Shown here piece by piece: positions 1 to 12,100 of a stretch of DNA of 64,000 nucleotides. The translations under genes and the position numbers were made by a program. Each line of letters begins with the position of its first letter. Position 1 is the first letter of the stretch. The notes under the pieces were generated by a model. That model did not search any database. It was not told the origin of the DNA and saw only the letters and a program-made list of their open reading frames with translations. This stretch comes from Larimichthys crocea (lineage: Eukaryota; Chordata; Actinopteri; Sciaenidae), in the NCBI RefSeq assembly GCF_000972845.2, contig NC_040032.1, positions 5,475,073-5,539,072 on the forward strand, read 5' to 3'.

Positions 1-2054
1 TTTAATGCGTATCTGCCTTATTTTGTGCGATTCTTTTGTTATCTATTAGCTCTTGGAGTATCCAGATGTTTCATGCGGGCCTGTGTGTGTGTGTGTGCAC
101 AGAGTGTATTTGAGTCTTTATTGGTTCACAGTGGGTCGAGCAGAGTTCCTGACCCCATTTCCTGCTGTTGTTGACAGAGAGACATTCAGGCCTGAGGCTC
201 CAGAGAACCAGACACTGCCTGGAGGAGCTTCCTGTCACCGCTGCCTACAACCACTTGATTTGTCATTGTTTTGATTGCATTTTTTTGGCACTTTTTTGGC
301 ATTCGTCAACTCTGATTCAATTTTTCTGGACCACAAGGTCAGGACCTGACATTAGGGAGAGCCCCAGACATGAGAAGGGCGTCCTGATAATTCCTGTTGT
401 CATGAAAAGTAGAGAACTTTGTAGTTAGTCACGGGGCAAGCATAGACAGTTTTAGAAATGACCAGTTTGTATGGTCACTGGTGGAGGATTATGGACTTTA
501 AAGTGACTTCATTACCATGGTATACAACACTGAAACAAATGTGGGTGATAGTAGGTGGCAATTTAACAATGATCATGTTTAAATGTCATCTAACCGACCC
601 CTTGTGAGAAATATAAAGTGATGTATTACTGTATGTGGCCATGGGAGAGAAAGAAAGCACGCATGGACATGAAAAGAGAAGTAAAAGTGAAACTTTTCTT
701 TTGGCCCTTGACAGTGGTCAGATGACAGCGGTTTCATATTAAAAGGTCCCGCATGGGTTGAAACCATATTAGTACACCTGGATAGTATCTATTCAGCCCA
801 CACATTGTTTATAACACATGTTCATCAGAAAGTTCCCACTGAAACATTCAAGAATTTTAATTATTACTTTTCTGACCTCTTTTACATCTCAACCTTGTTG
901 CAGCATTTGCAGATTTAGTCACTTCGGTGTGTTAATATATTTAGCATATTTTTTCTTGATCAATCTTAATTCAATGATGAATACAATTTGAAAAAATATA
1001 ATAATCTTTATTTTAGGCCTTGTGATACCCTTTTCTGTTTTGTCCAGTTTTCAGGAAACTTTTTCCTGACTTGGAATATGTTCATTTCAGTAGAAGTAGT
1101 TGCCGGAGTTGATCGTGGCCATTCTAGACAATGATTGTGATCGGTGATTTATAGGCAGCTGTTCTATTTTTGCTGGACGCCGTGACCATCTGCATCAAGC
1201 AGTACAGAGCAGATCGAGTTGGCCGAAAGTCAGACACAGAAATGACATAGAAAATGCAGTCAATTTTCAAAATAAAACACTTAAAAACAGCCAAAAGAGA
1301 AACTATTTAATTACATAGCCTACTTGTTCATGGTGCACGCACATAAATCAAGGGAAAATGACCAAATCTGTTCACATGGTATGGCAGGCAAAGCGCTCCG
1401 CTTCTTACTCACCTGGTGGGGTATGAATCTGCATGGAGAATGGACCACAGGGTGAGAGTGAGAGACAAACTCTTGTTGGTTGGAGGTGTATGCATGTGAC
1501 ACAAACCTTTCTATACAGTTAGAAAGACTGGGGGTTTGAGTCAATCTTCTTTTAATAAATACAGTTAAAGGATCTAATTTCTTCCATTATGCAGAAAAAA
1601 ATCCCTTCAGGTGTTTATTCAGAATACCTTAAAGGACAGAAGATCAAAAATAAAACTGCTGTTACAGCTGAAATAAAACTGTTAATGTCCAAAAGCTTCT
1701 GTCTTCATTTTGGTTGATGCAGCTGGTAATGTTGTAAACGAGCCATTAAGTAATAACATACTTGAGGTTGTGCCGTATTCAGACAAGTGTTAACATTGTG
1801 TCAATATGCAGCCGCAACCCACAGGTGCCAGCAACCGCAGCACTCCATTGTGTATGTTTTTGCTTAATGAATTTGTCAATCAAGAGCTGGAATTATCAGC
1901 CATTAACAAGTCCAATGAATAGTTTTATTTCCAAGCTGTGTTTGAAACCAAACATGAAGCAAATTCTTTAAGACATTCAGACAAAGTTCTGCTGTTGTGT
2001 TGTGTCCAGACCACATGATGAAACTGTCTGTGCATATTTTTGTGTTTGTTTCAG
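1..2054 (+). other. intron upstream of jade2 exon A (partial)
   Basis: No exon is supported here. The next upstream jade2 exon, expected to end in the WEKGVQVP-type segment of the HBO1-binding region, is not recognisable in any frame, so it must lie before base 1. The stretch is AT-rich with a short TG run near 88-101. The short open frames near 53-428 have no splice borders fitting the gene's phase and look like chance ORFs. The intron ends in a pyrimidine-rich TTTCAG acceptor. Confidence 0.7.
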
Positions 2055-2209
2055 GTTGCTGCCAGAGTCGACATGCAGTCTGTCCAACAACATGCAGGAG
2101 AGGGAGAGCGGCACCCAGCCTCCTCCCACCCAGCGCTACAGCTGCTATGACCTGGATGACCTGGACGTCGCCTGGCTGGAGCTGGTCAACCATGAGTTCA
2201 GACAGATGG
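2055..2209 (+). CDS. jade2: jade2 exon A: segment before the first PHD finger
   Basis: This 155-nt exon is preceded by TTTCAG and followed by GTGAGT. One base completes a codon from the previous exon, then come 51 codons and one leftover base (enters phase 2, leaves phase 1). The N-terminal half is poorly conserved and polar (Ser/Asn/Gln/Pro, with a QPPPTQ run). The second half, around YDLDDLDVAWLELVN, aligns with the RYDLDEIDAYWLELIN stretch of mammalian JADE2, which leads into the PELDE motif. In JADE proteins this region links the N-terminal HBO1-binding segment to the PHD fingers. The internal ATG codons are not starts, because the exon needs an upstream base to complete its first codon. 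Confidence 0.93.
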
Positions 2210-5116
2210 GTGAGTGCAAACTGACTCACTGCCTAATTTGATAAATAATAGCCAGAAAACATTTTGACATTGAGCAGAAAAGCTCTTCACAAGCCACAAT
2301 GAAACCCGAGATAATTGACTAGCTGTTCAACACTGTGGTAAGACATGAACTAGCAACAGAAACAAAACAGATGCCATCTTCTGTTATAAAAACTGAGCCC
2401 ATTTATCATTACAGTCAGTTCATCAAAGGTTCCCAGAGAGATTAGACCTGCAAAAGACTGAATTATTATATAGTTATCTTGGGACAATTTTCTTTCACCT
2501 TCATGTCTGAATCGCCCTTAAACTTTCACAGCTGTTTCTGTGAAAATTTAGATTAAAAAATCACCTACTGTACACCAACTTACCGTACAGTACATCCTCT
2601 TTCCTCTCCTCCTTTATCATCACCTCTGTCTTCTCTCTTCCTTCTTCTTTTGCCGTCACTCTCTCTCTCCTCTATTTGCTACATTCTCCATTTTGCCATG
2701 GTGACAACTGCTGACCCCGAGCATCTCTCCCATCTCCACCATTTTATTCAATATCTGATCGTCTCCTTTCAGATAAAGCGTAGCAATTGTGTTTAGAAAT
2801 CCCTGCTGGGGTTTCAGACCTTATTTCTGGGACGCATTGTCCTTAAATCTAATACACACACACACACACAAACACACACATACGCACACAGCCTCTTCCA
2901 GGAGCAGAAGTGGGTTGTTTCTCATAACCTTGAATGCTAGACCAAACAAACTGACAGTTGATTGGTTTTGCTGGGTGAGGTTATACAGCTCTGGGTGATT
3001 CAGCATTTTATTTTTGAGTCCTATACTTAATGTATACATGCATACGAGTGTGTTTACTTTGAGACTTGAACTTTGACATTGGCCATGCTGTAATTTTGGT
3101 TATTCAAACACTTAAAATTGAGTTTAGAGATGAGGTTAATTAGATTTTCGGATGATTCAGCAAAGAGGAAATTTGAGGAAACTATCCCATTAAAGCAGCA
3201 CAAAACAGTGGTAATAGAAAAAACTCATCATTATAATACATTCAATAAAACAAGTAAATAAAATTAAATACATAAAGGCACATAATGCATGGGCAATGTT
3301 CAGATTAAAAGCGGGGGAACAAAGTAAAAGGAAAAAACGTTTGTTACTATCTGCATCTATCTGCATGTGCACACAGCAGGTACATGTACAAACATGGAAA
3401 CACGCACACACAGAAGATAAATATAAAGTAAATACACTCAAAGTACACGCACACACAGTGCAGACACGTACACACATTTTCAAATCCCTCCTGTGTGTTT
3501 GTGATGTAAATGTCACAGCGGGTTAATATCTAACTCTACTTCCCTTTTCTCTGCTGCTTCAGAAACAGCTTCTGTCATTTCTTTATTTATGCAAAACCTA
3601 CAGTATGATTCAAAAGTCAACATGTTCTCAAATCGACAGCGAGCATCGACTTCCGTGTTAAAGTTACATTTCCAAAACGATACTGAAGTATCCCAGTGTT
3701 TTGCTTGCATTTCTATGAGTCTAAGTACGACTCGTTTATTTAAACTGCAGCTCAGGTTGCACGTGTTTGTTATAAGCTGCTTGAGGTAAATAAATTAGTT
3801 TTTTTTTTCATTTATTTATTAGTTTTTATTTTTGGATGGGAAGGGATTGAGTGACATAAATAATAGATAGAGACAACAGGATGCTCAGCTCCACTTAAAA
3901 AAAACCTCCCAACTGAGCACTGAAATCCTCCAAATAAATCAATAAACAATCACCAACTACAGAAACCAGGATAGGAGAAGTTTCTTTGGTGTTGCTCGGA
4001 GCAGTGAGACAAGGCAGCATGACAGAACAATGTATACACTGAACGTAGAAATGATTACGCACTTAAACTTTGTGTTGCCATGGTCTTTATTTACAGCCAG
4101 TATTCAGGATTTGAGGCATACACATTCATCATCTAAAATGTCCTGTCTTGATATCCAAATAATCATCTTTTTAATGAGATAATAGTATGCTGCATTTCCC
4201 TTCTACTGTCCTGAAAATCAGACTATTTACTACTGCTACTGTTTACTGACTACCTCAAATACTTTATTTTTTATGAGTAAAAAGGCTTGCATTTTCCAGT
4301 TAAATCAGTTTTCATCAACTATTAACCAGCCTTACAGCAAGGTATTACTGAACTTTGAGATGCAAATGGGGCAGGAATACTGATGCTAATGCACAACACA
4401 TAGTGGCATGGTGGAGTGAGCTGTCTGCGAGAACGGCTTGCTGGCAAATTTTGCCGTTTTTCTGGCTTTGATAGTAAAACAGGCTCGTAGTGACAGAGCA
4501 CATGTAGCATTTCACTGCTTTTAGCAAAGAGTCGGCTGCACCTTCACATACTCCCACATCCTGCAGTTCATTTTCAGCACATTTTATCCTCAGACAGTCC
4601 AAAGGAAACAGAATGTGTCCTGTGTGAGGTGTACTTGCAAAGGAAAGTTACAATTAAAGTGTGAGACAGCCAAAAATAACAGGAATTTTGGTAGATTGGC
4701 TCCCTCAGTTTGAGTTTCCTAGGAGCAGCTTCCCATTACGGTTGCCCTTGTCGATAACAAGAAGTAAAAGAAACCTCTTTGCTGCCCTCTTTGTTTTAAT
4801 TGCTCTATACAGGCTCAGTATTTTCTCAGATATTCATCCCTCTTACCTGTGGTCACCGCAACCTCTGCTTTTAACACATTTTACATTTTTTGAAAGATCT
4901 ACTCTCGGTCTTAACTCTCTCAAGTCCAACAATGGCCCCTTATTGATTGCTTCTGTAATCACGAGTGATTGTTAGGCCTCAAAAGAAAAATCTCTAATCA
5001 TTCTTCCTTCTCCAGTCTTTTGTGCCTTAGAAGAGTTGCAGATGATTTCAGTTTTCTAGTCAAGGTTGAATAAACTAAGAATAATCGAGCTTTACTTTCT
5101 GTGTTCTCATCACCAG
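2210..5116 (+). other. jade2 intron A-B
   Basis: This 2.9-kb intron has donor GTGAGT and acceptor CACCAG; the acceptor's pyrimidine tract is weak. It contains a pyrimidine-rich stretch near 2594-2680, a CA tract at about 2853-2886, and scattered short CA-like runs near 3360-3480. A small ACGT-rich pair of ORFs at 4322-4602 on the minus strand has no supporting homology. I see no RNA gene or recognisable transposon. Confidence 0.75.
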
Positions 5117-5328
5117 CATTACCAGAGCTGGACGAGCTGACGATGGAGTGTGTTCTGGTTGAACTTGAGAGTGTGTGCGAGGAGAAGATGCGACAGGCTA
5201 TCGAGACGGAGGAAGGCCTGGGAATCGAATACGACGAGGACGTGGTGTGCGACGTCTGCCGCTCACCAGAGGGAGAGGACGGCAACGAGATGGTCTTCTG
5301 TGACAAGTGCAACGTCTGTGTCCACCAG
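5117..5328 (+). CDS. jade2: jade2 exon B: PELDE motif and first half of PHD finger 1
   Basis: This 212-nt exon enters with two bases completing an Ala codon and ends in phase 0 at a Gln codon before GTCAGG. It encodes [17 protein letters not shown], an acidic amphipathic stretch, then [21 protein letters not shown], the near-invariant lead into the JADE/BRPF-type PHD finger. Five of the eight zinc ligands of the C4HC3 finger lie here: VCDVC gives two Cys, FCDKC gives two Cys, and VHQ gives the His. The remaining three Cys come from exon C, so the finger is split at the codon after His-Gln. The [14 protein letters not shown] spacer is the JADE2 form; JADE1 usually has QSPDGEDGNEM. The donor is weaker than its neighbours. 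Confidence 0.96.
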
Positions 5329-5884
5329 GTCAGGAACTAAGGGACTAGAAGGCACATCTCTCTATTCAAACACGTGTGTGTTTGTGCATGCTTGTGTATT
5401 ATATCCTTTTGGAAAAAGAATAAGAAAGTCACTCTGGGAAAATAAAATCAGAAAGTATGAATTTAAAATGCAAAACCAAGGTTGTTCAGGTGTTGCTGTT
5501 TTCCAAACGTACAGTGCGATGCTCATATTTTTCTCCCACTGACTTCATTTATCATTTAAAGTAGCAGTTTCACAAATGGTGCCTGTGACAACCTGAGGCT
5601 TGAGGGGCTCTGCTGTGTTTGTTTCACACTGACACAGTGTTAATTGTTCTGTCGGCCCCCTTGGCGCTAACACACCTTCAGTGTCATCAGACTGCCTCTG
5701 CTTACCTGCTGTTATGACACTGGATTGAAATAGTTACCTCCGAATCTCATGTCGCTGTCACCTAATATATCTCTCACAATGTGAGAAAATGAAAAGGCCT
5801 ACTTCCTGCGACACCTAGCACCAAATGTTGTCTGGTATTTAATGTGTTACCTAAGTTATTCATCAATAATTGTTTTTTTAAATG

Positions 5885-6605
5885 TATCTTTCCATTAGTC
5901 TATAGTCACCTGGAAAAAAAAAATCTGTATGTATTTGTTACCTTAGGATGAGTCTGTTATATCTACGGATGCTCCAGGTCCTCTGTCGTAGACTGTATAA
6001 AACATGGACATAGTCTCTGTGATGTCATCCATGGGTTTCTTAACAGACATTTTGAGGCTCGGGGGCTGTGGTGGCTCCGGCCGCTGTCATCTTGGCAGTC
6101 CTACCTCTGGCATCTCCTGGCTAAATATCAGCAAAAATGTAGATTACTGGTGTATCTGACGTGGGCTGAATGATGTCTGCATGCTCAAACAAGCCATCTG
6201 TGATGGCACCCACCTGTCAGTCAAAGCAGGCATGTTGTTAATTATGCATAACTTTAAGCCTTAATATAATTTGAACAGGTGAGTTGTGTAGAAATTCAGC
6301 CTCAGTACAGTTGTCATTAACTGGGGGAAATTATCTGCAGAGACCAAAACTGTTTTTTGTACCAGGCTGTACACATGTTTATTTCTGCTTTTAACATTTT
6401 ATTGAGACTGACTTGTTCTGTAGCCAGCTTCAAGTGTCCGTTTGAGGAACTGCAGAATTTGGCTCTCCAGCATTGGCTTTACTTTACAGCCACAGATGTT
6501 GCCACTTGGTACTCTTCCACAAAATGTTGAACTTTTCTGCAGTAGCCCACACTGGCTCAAGACAGGATTTGCGTTTTTTGTGTGTTTCATGGCTAGAGAG
6601 GTTAA
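5885..6605 (+). repeat. dispersed teleost repeat 1, split by a nested insertion
   Basis: Bases 5885-5984 and 6508-6605 match consecutive parts of the same family seen at 51138-51395 and, inverted, at 52725-52945. Shared marks are a TAGTCACCTG block, TTACCTTAGGATGAG, TATATCTAC, GGTCCTCTTCCA, GCAGTAGCCCA, ACTGGCTC and TTTCATGGC. Between 5984 and 6508 the match is interrupted by a different repeat (next entry). In the other two copies the two halves are adjacent. I recognise the family as common in percomorph fish, but cannot name its class. Confidence 0.7.
5985..6507 (+). mobile_element. dispersed teleost repeat 2, inserted into repeat 1
   Basis: This 523-bp element begins GTCGTAGACTGTATAAAACA and ends near GTTGCCACTT. 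It is flanked by GGTCCTCT (5977-5984) and GGTACTCT (6508-6515), an 8-bp duplication with one mismatch. A second copy lies inverted at about 46609-47112 and shares the ATGTCATCCATGGGTTTC-like, GGCTGAATGATG, CATCTGTGATGGCA, ACCTGTCA and AACTGCAG blocks. No transposase-like ORF is present, so it is non-autonomous. An 8-bp duplication fits a hAT-type element, but the ends are not clear terminal inverted repeats, so the class is uncertain. Confidence 0.65.
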
Positions 6606-8604
6606 AAAACCGAATCATCCCAGTCCCTCATGCATTTTGTAGCCTTAACTCCACTCAGTGGAAAGATGACTAGATCTGAAGACAGCTGCACTATTTGGCT
6701 ATTTTGTTTGTTTACATTCAAAGTACACAAGATATAAATCAATTTGGGACCAATTCATCAAAACACTGTTGTATAGTGCCACTCCACAGCGTAATCACTG
6801 TGTTTTCCAAGTTTCTGTTAGGTAGAAGAAGAACTGCCAAACGCTGAGGTGTCATGGAAACAAAATGTAACAAGCGGTGAAAGGAAATGCTCTCGGGGAG
6901 GATTAAGTAATATTATTGCTTTTTATAGAGTAAACACATTCAACACTGAGTGTTCACTCTCGAACCTTCAGCAGGTAAAAAAACTGTCTCTTCTTACTGA
7001 AGCTTTTTGCTCGATCAACCAAATCCTTTGATCAATAAGGCGCTTTAATTGCTCATAATGAAGATGGAGTCTTTGATGTCTGCTACTCCTCAGTGTGAAG
7101 TCTGAGGTTTTTTTCTTCTTACCTTACTATTGTTTTATCAGAACTGATTGTGTGTTCTAGCTTTTCAGCCATATAACACGTCATGTAACTCCTTCCGTAG
7201 AATAGGGTGAGAGAGTGGTAACAGTGATTCCTGAAATTACGTCTTGGGGGTGCTCGGGGTGTTTTTTCGTCTTTGAATTTCATTCGAACCTCAACTAAAG
7301 AAACGATAGTGACTTCACTCACTATGAATTAGATCTGATAGATCTGACAGTGAAGTTAGAATAATGGAAGAGAAATAGGCGTTAAGAATGACTCACACTC
7401 CACAGTAGAGGCACTTTGAAACAGTTAAGGAGTAAATCATATCTGACAATAAAATCCATCTCTGTTTCTGACCCTGGGGACTGAATCTTATTAAATATAA
7501 GTCAGCGTGCTATGATGTCGGCATGAAACATGCTCAAGGCACCCAGCGTATTAACGGAAGGGGAAATAGGTGGAACACTGGTGGTACAATAACATTCTGT
7601 GTCTTTAAAACAACACCAAGTAGCATTTTGAAAATGTTTTGTGTCTGACAGTTTTTGTGATTCTACTTCAAAGTTTTTTCACGGGACAATAATGTGGGGA
7701 GGAATTGTTCCAGTGTAATTCTTTCTGGGGCGTGTGTTATTGCAGCACCAGTGAGTATAACCTCTAAAGAGCTATGAGGTAACAGGGAGAAAGGAGGAGT
7801 GTTTTTCTCCGTGTCACTTTGAAAATAGTGAATTTGCTGATTTTATATGACAGAAGAAATAAGAAGCAGACTGCAATTACTTTTTAAGTTTTCGTTTTTG
7901 ACCTTTTTAAAGTATGCTGTTTCCAAAAATGAAAAGACTGACACAGAAAAAGTCGATGAAGTGGCCTGGTGTAGCCTTGCGTAGCTTGTTAAAATCATGT
8001 CTGGGTTCAAATCCAGCCTGTTGTAAATCATTGTTCTTTCTCTCCTGCAGTCTGGCTTCTTTATTAAAGTAGTTCCAAAAAATGAATGAATGTGTTTTAT
8101 CTTACCAAAATATATGATGATAGCAACTTATTTCACTTTATAAGCAGGTTAATATACATTTAAAGACCATAACAAAGATTTGTGCACACATCTGGTAGAT
8201 GATGAGTATATATTGCTTGAAAATCATTAACACACCAAACTGGCCTATGTTCCAGGCAGCTGAATATGCAAGGGGAAAAAAGATATGGTAGAAGTTATCC
8301 AGTTAGTCACATTGTCTGTTTCACAATGCCCATGTGTGTTCACTCTGTGTCTTCTGGGTTTAATTTCCTTATGAATGCATGGCACAGAAACTGGCTATCA
8401 ATTGCCATATGCTGGAGCTTTATTGCTTCATTTGTGATGAAGAAATAATAAATGTAATAATAAAGGTGACTGTAACAGATTTACTAATAGATGCAAGTTT
8501 ATTTTCATATTAATGTAATAAAATGTACTGAAAGCACTGACTGCCTTGAAAGTAGAAAAATGGTCCAGTGTTGTTAGTAGTTAATAGGCATCAGTGTGCA
8601 AAAC

Positions 8605-8775
8605 TATGTTGACATTTTGGGAAAAAAGAGAATATTGATTTGCTCTAAAGTCTATCCTCTAAATATGAAGTTACAGCTAGTAGCCAGTTACAGTAGCTTA
8701 GCATAAAGACTTAAAGCAGGGGAAACAATTTGTATCCAAAGGTAAGAAATCTTTTCGTGCCAGCACCTCTGAAGG
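8605..8775 (+). repeat. dispersed teleost repeat 3 (+ copy)
   Basis: The run GACATTTTGGGAAAAAAGAG, TAAATATGAAGTTACAGC, TAGCCAGTTACAGTAGCTTAGC, ATAAAGACT, AAAGCAGGGGAAACA and AGCACCTCTGAAG follows a short interspersed family common in fish genomes. The reverse complement of the same blocks occurs at about 27535-27722, with CTTCATACTTA, TTTATGCTAAGCTAA, CTAACTCTCTGCAG and AAATGACAAACTATTCCT. It lies in the intron just upstream of exon C and has no coding content. Confidence 0.7.
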
Positions 8776-8947
8776 TTGCTAAGTCTTCATATGTCACTTG
8801 TTCATCTATACAAAACCTGAATAGGTGGATTTTGTTACCTTCAGACAGCCAAAATGTCAAACGGTTGCTTTGAAGGCAGTGTCTCTCTCTTTATCTGTCC
8901 TTTTCACACCTCTCCTAACTTTCCCCCCCTCTTTCTTCCTATTGCAG

Positions 8948-9115
8948 GCCTGTTATGGCATCCTGAAGGTACCCCAAGGGAACTGGCTGTGTCGGACCTG
9001 CGCTCTGGGCGTCCAGCCCAAATGTCTGCTCTGCCCCAAGAGAGGGGGGGCCCTCAAGCCCACTCGCAGTGGAACCAAGTGGGTCCACGTCAGCTGTGCC
9101 TTATGGATCCCTGAG
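8948..9115 (+). CDS. jade2: jade2 exon C: end of PHD1 and zinc knuckle of the extended PHD
   Basis: This exon has exactly 56 codons, with TTGCAG before and GTGAGA after, phase 0 at both ends. [18 protein letters not shown] supplies the last three Cys of the C4HC3 PHD finger begun in exon [21 protein letters not shown] followed by HVSC is the C2HC zinc knuckle that opens the extended PHD domain. CALWIPE is the family signature that follows. Nearly every residue is identical to mammalian JADE2; QGN replaces TGS/EGS in the PHD1 loop. The [15 protein letters not shown] surface belongs to the module that contacts nucleosome/H3 in related JADE and BRPF proteins (family knowledge). Confidence 0.97.
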
Positions 9116-12100
9116 GTGAGACCAAGGAGAGACAAAAGGCCAAAAGATCCACAGTCTGGTGTAGATAACTGCTCGGGTTTCCTTTCATGACTTGCGCGTC
9201 CTCAGTCAGCCTCTGTGTGTTCTCTTGTTTAAGGTAGTAATTAGCATTGGACTTGTTTCTTTCATTCAAAGACAATCCTATAGGTACATCAGTAGCTTCA
9301 AAGTGGGTACCCCTGGGTGTTTGTGTTTGTGATCCCAGTCACACACCACACTCAGGAGTCTAAACACTTAAAGCACACTTTTGACGCAGTAATTCGCCTC
9401 CCTGCTTCCTCTTTTACCTTAGTGAGAGTTGAACATTGGTGAAAAAAGTGCCTCTAGAGAGTGAATGGTTGTTGTTTACATTCGCATGAGTGCATACAGC
9501 TGTAGTCTTTGTCCAAATCTGTGTATAAATCTATCCTACATAAGCTCAGTGGAGTCAGCAACTATGTAAAGATGAATTCGCAAAGAAGATTTAGTGTGTG
9601 TGGGTGGGTGTGTGGTGTTAAAAGTATGTAAACATGGTGCTCTTGGACAAGGTGTGTACACCATGAAAGAAGGGAAAAGAAAACCCCCTAAAAGACCGTG
9701 TGGTGTTTGACACACTTTGGTGAAGACCCACTTTGTGCTTATTTTGACTTCTACATTTGTGTTTTGACTGAACTTTATTTTTCTCATCCTGACCCTAAAC
9801 GACTCCGCATCCATCTCTGGAAATGCTTAGTCGTACTGCGCACTCTTTCAGGCACAGTGGTTTTTCTTTTCCACAATTTGCAGAAACATGCTGGAACCCA
9901 ACACTCGGGCTAAATAGAGAAAAAGAAAAATCCTGTTCAGGATGGAGAAGAAGGAATACTGTAATCGAAGATTTGATGAATAATGCGACCTTCACGCTCT
10001 GCGCTCACTTTCTCACGCATGTATACATACACAAGTACAGATAAACTGTCTTCTTGCATTTGATGAACTCGTGCTGTTTCGTTTACTGTCTGAGATAAAT
10101 AGTCATAAAGCCATAAAATTGTTCATCTGCACAATTCCGTCATTGTTTATTATCACAGTCCGCCCATGTTTTCATGAGATAGTTGAATTTCCAAAGCGGT
10201 GAGATAATTATACTTTTATGCAGTAGAGAAGATGGGGGGGAAAAAAAGTGTTTTTCCATGATGTGATCAAAAAATTCCACCAACAGTTGTTGACATTGAA
10301 TTGAAGTGAATAGCAACTATTGGTGAAAGGTCCGTTACATTGGACCGACAAGATAAACTTCAACTTCATTGTCGTCGTATCAGGGATTCTATTTTTACTT
10401 ACCTGAAGCTCACATTTATGGATCAATAAGTAATAACCATTCTTTTAGCCATTACTCTTACAGGGTAAGTGGTGAAAGGATATGCAGTTCCTAAATGACT
10501 GTGTGCTGCAGTTTCCATTCCTAGCCTCTGTGGTCAATTTATCAAATTTAGCTTTATGGCGCAAAGCAGGTTGGACAGGTTTGGATTTTTTCCAAGTCTA
10601 TTTTAGTATTTTAATACAACACTCACATACTATATGTATGTCAAAGGAGTAAAGGCTCTGTAAGAATCCCTGCTCTCTATACTGACTGCGAAGTGATAGC
10701 TTTGTGGAGTGGTTTCAAGAAATAAACAGTAATAACAGCAATAAACAGGACAAGATCTGTCCTCGTTCTGTGCAAAAGAAAGTTCAGTCAAAACTAATAT
10801 GAGGCTTCAGTCTGACTTAAGTGGGCATCTTCGCCCTGACAGTTGTGTGTTGGTATATTTTTGTTGTTTTGTCCCTGCAGCTGACATAGTACTAGAAAGC
10901 GTCCCTTCACTGCAGTGAGGAGTGAAATGTTGGAAAATACTCAGTTGACTTTGACCCTCTCGATGAAGGTGTTGCTTCACAGTGAGCGTGGAGAGGATGA
11001 TGGTGATTACAGTGACTATAATCCTTTAAATGTATTTATGGCATGTGAGTGTGCTTGGAAAAAGTCTAAAATCGGAGGGTTTACGTTAAATGTGGCCCAG
11101 ATTAAAAAAGAATAAATAACTCACACCTGTCTATTTTTTTTTTCCACCTGGGTTTCCTTGTTGACATTTAAATGCTTAAAATACTTCATGTAGCTTCACC
11201 AGTCAAGACCTCACTCTTAACAGATAATGTCAATTGATTCGTGACGATCCTCTTCGTCGAGCGTGCGGCAAAGCAGCCGTTCATTTCGTTGTGATGTGCT
11301 TTGATGATACCTTTTTAGAAACATCTCTCTTTCTGAATGCTTAAAATGGACATAAAGCAGCTGCTCATTTCCGAGGTTCAGGGCCGGATGTTGCTTCACG
11401 CTTTGCACACACCTTTAAACTGTTAAGAGAGTCAGTCGTGTCTTCAGCCTATTCAACGACACACTCCAGCAGCAGATTTCTCAGTAATAGAGTAGCTTTT
11501 GGCAGCTCAAACCTTTTACTTCTAATTGCCTTCTGTCACCCTTGATTGGGCTAATTGTTTTCGTTGCTCCGTTCGCTTTTGTTTTCTCTTCCTACTGTGG
11601 AAGGGGGGTGTGGGGTGGGGGGGGTAATTTGCATGTGCATTTGTGTGCATGTCCTTGCAAAGATTCAGTCGTGTGTGCTTCCATGAGCTAAAGGGCTGTT
11701 AATAGACATCTGCACGAATAAACACACATCACAACAGTGGCTAGTAGATTTTGATTCACTATTATAGTGGTGGAAATTTCCAGAAAAGAGGCTCTGTGTG
11801 TCATTCATAGAGATTCGCCTGCATGTGAGCGTCTGTGTCTGTGTGCGTGAAACACACCACCCAGCCTTCAAACGTTACAGCCCCCCTGCAGCTCTGTGTG
11901 TGTAGCTGCCTTCTGCCCTCTGCCTTCAACCCCTCTTTTTAAGGTCTCTCTTGAAGCGTTTTTTCACTCTGCACACACACACACACACACTAAAAGACGT
12001 GGAGTCCCTCTTATAAAATGCCTTTTCATTTAACACTGTGATTTCTGCCCATTTCCACTGAAGTGATTTCAAATGTTGTCAGTTTTCTGTCTCCTGGCTT

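Larger units (their letters stand above)
5329..8947 (+). other. jade2 intron B-C
   Basis: This 3.6-kb phase-0 intron splits PHD finger 1. It has donor GTCAGG and a strong pyrimidine tract (cctctttcttcctattgcag) before exon C. It carries the nested repeat pair at 5885-6605 and repeat 3 at 8605-8775. The remaining sequence (about 6610-8600) is AT-rich single-copy-looking DNA in which I see no gene, RNA or ordered structure. Confidence 0.75.

Noticed and set aside
53..428. Possible upstream jade2 exon
   Set aside because: No JADE-like residues, and the required WEKGVQVP/EPVVRI-type sequence and matching phase are absent.
5329..5542. Read-through frames past exon B
   Set aside because: They begin beyond the donor site, are in another frame or stop at once, and lack conservation; the next conserved residues are in exon C.
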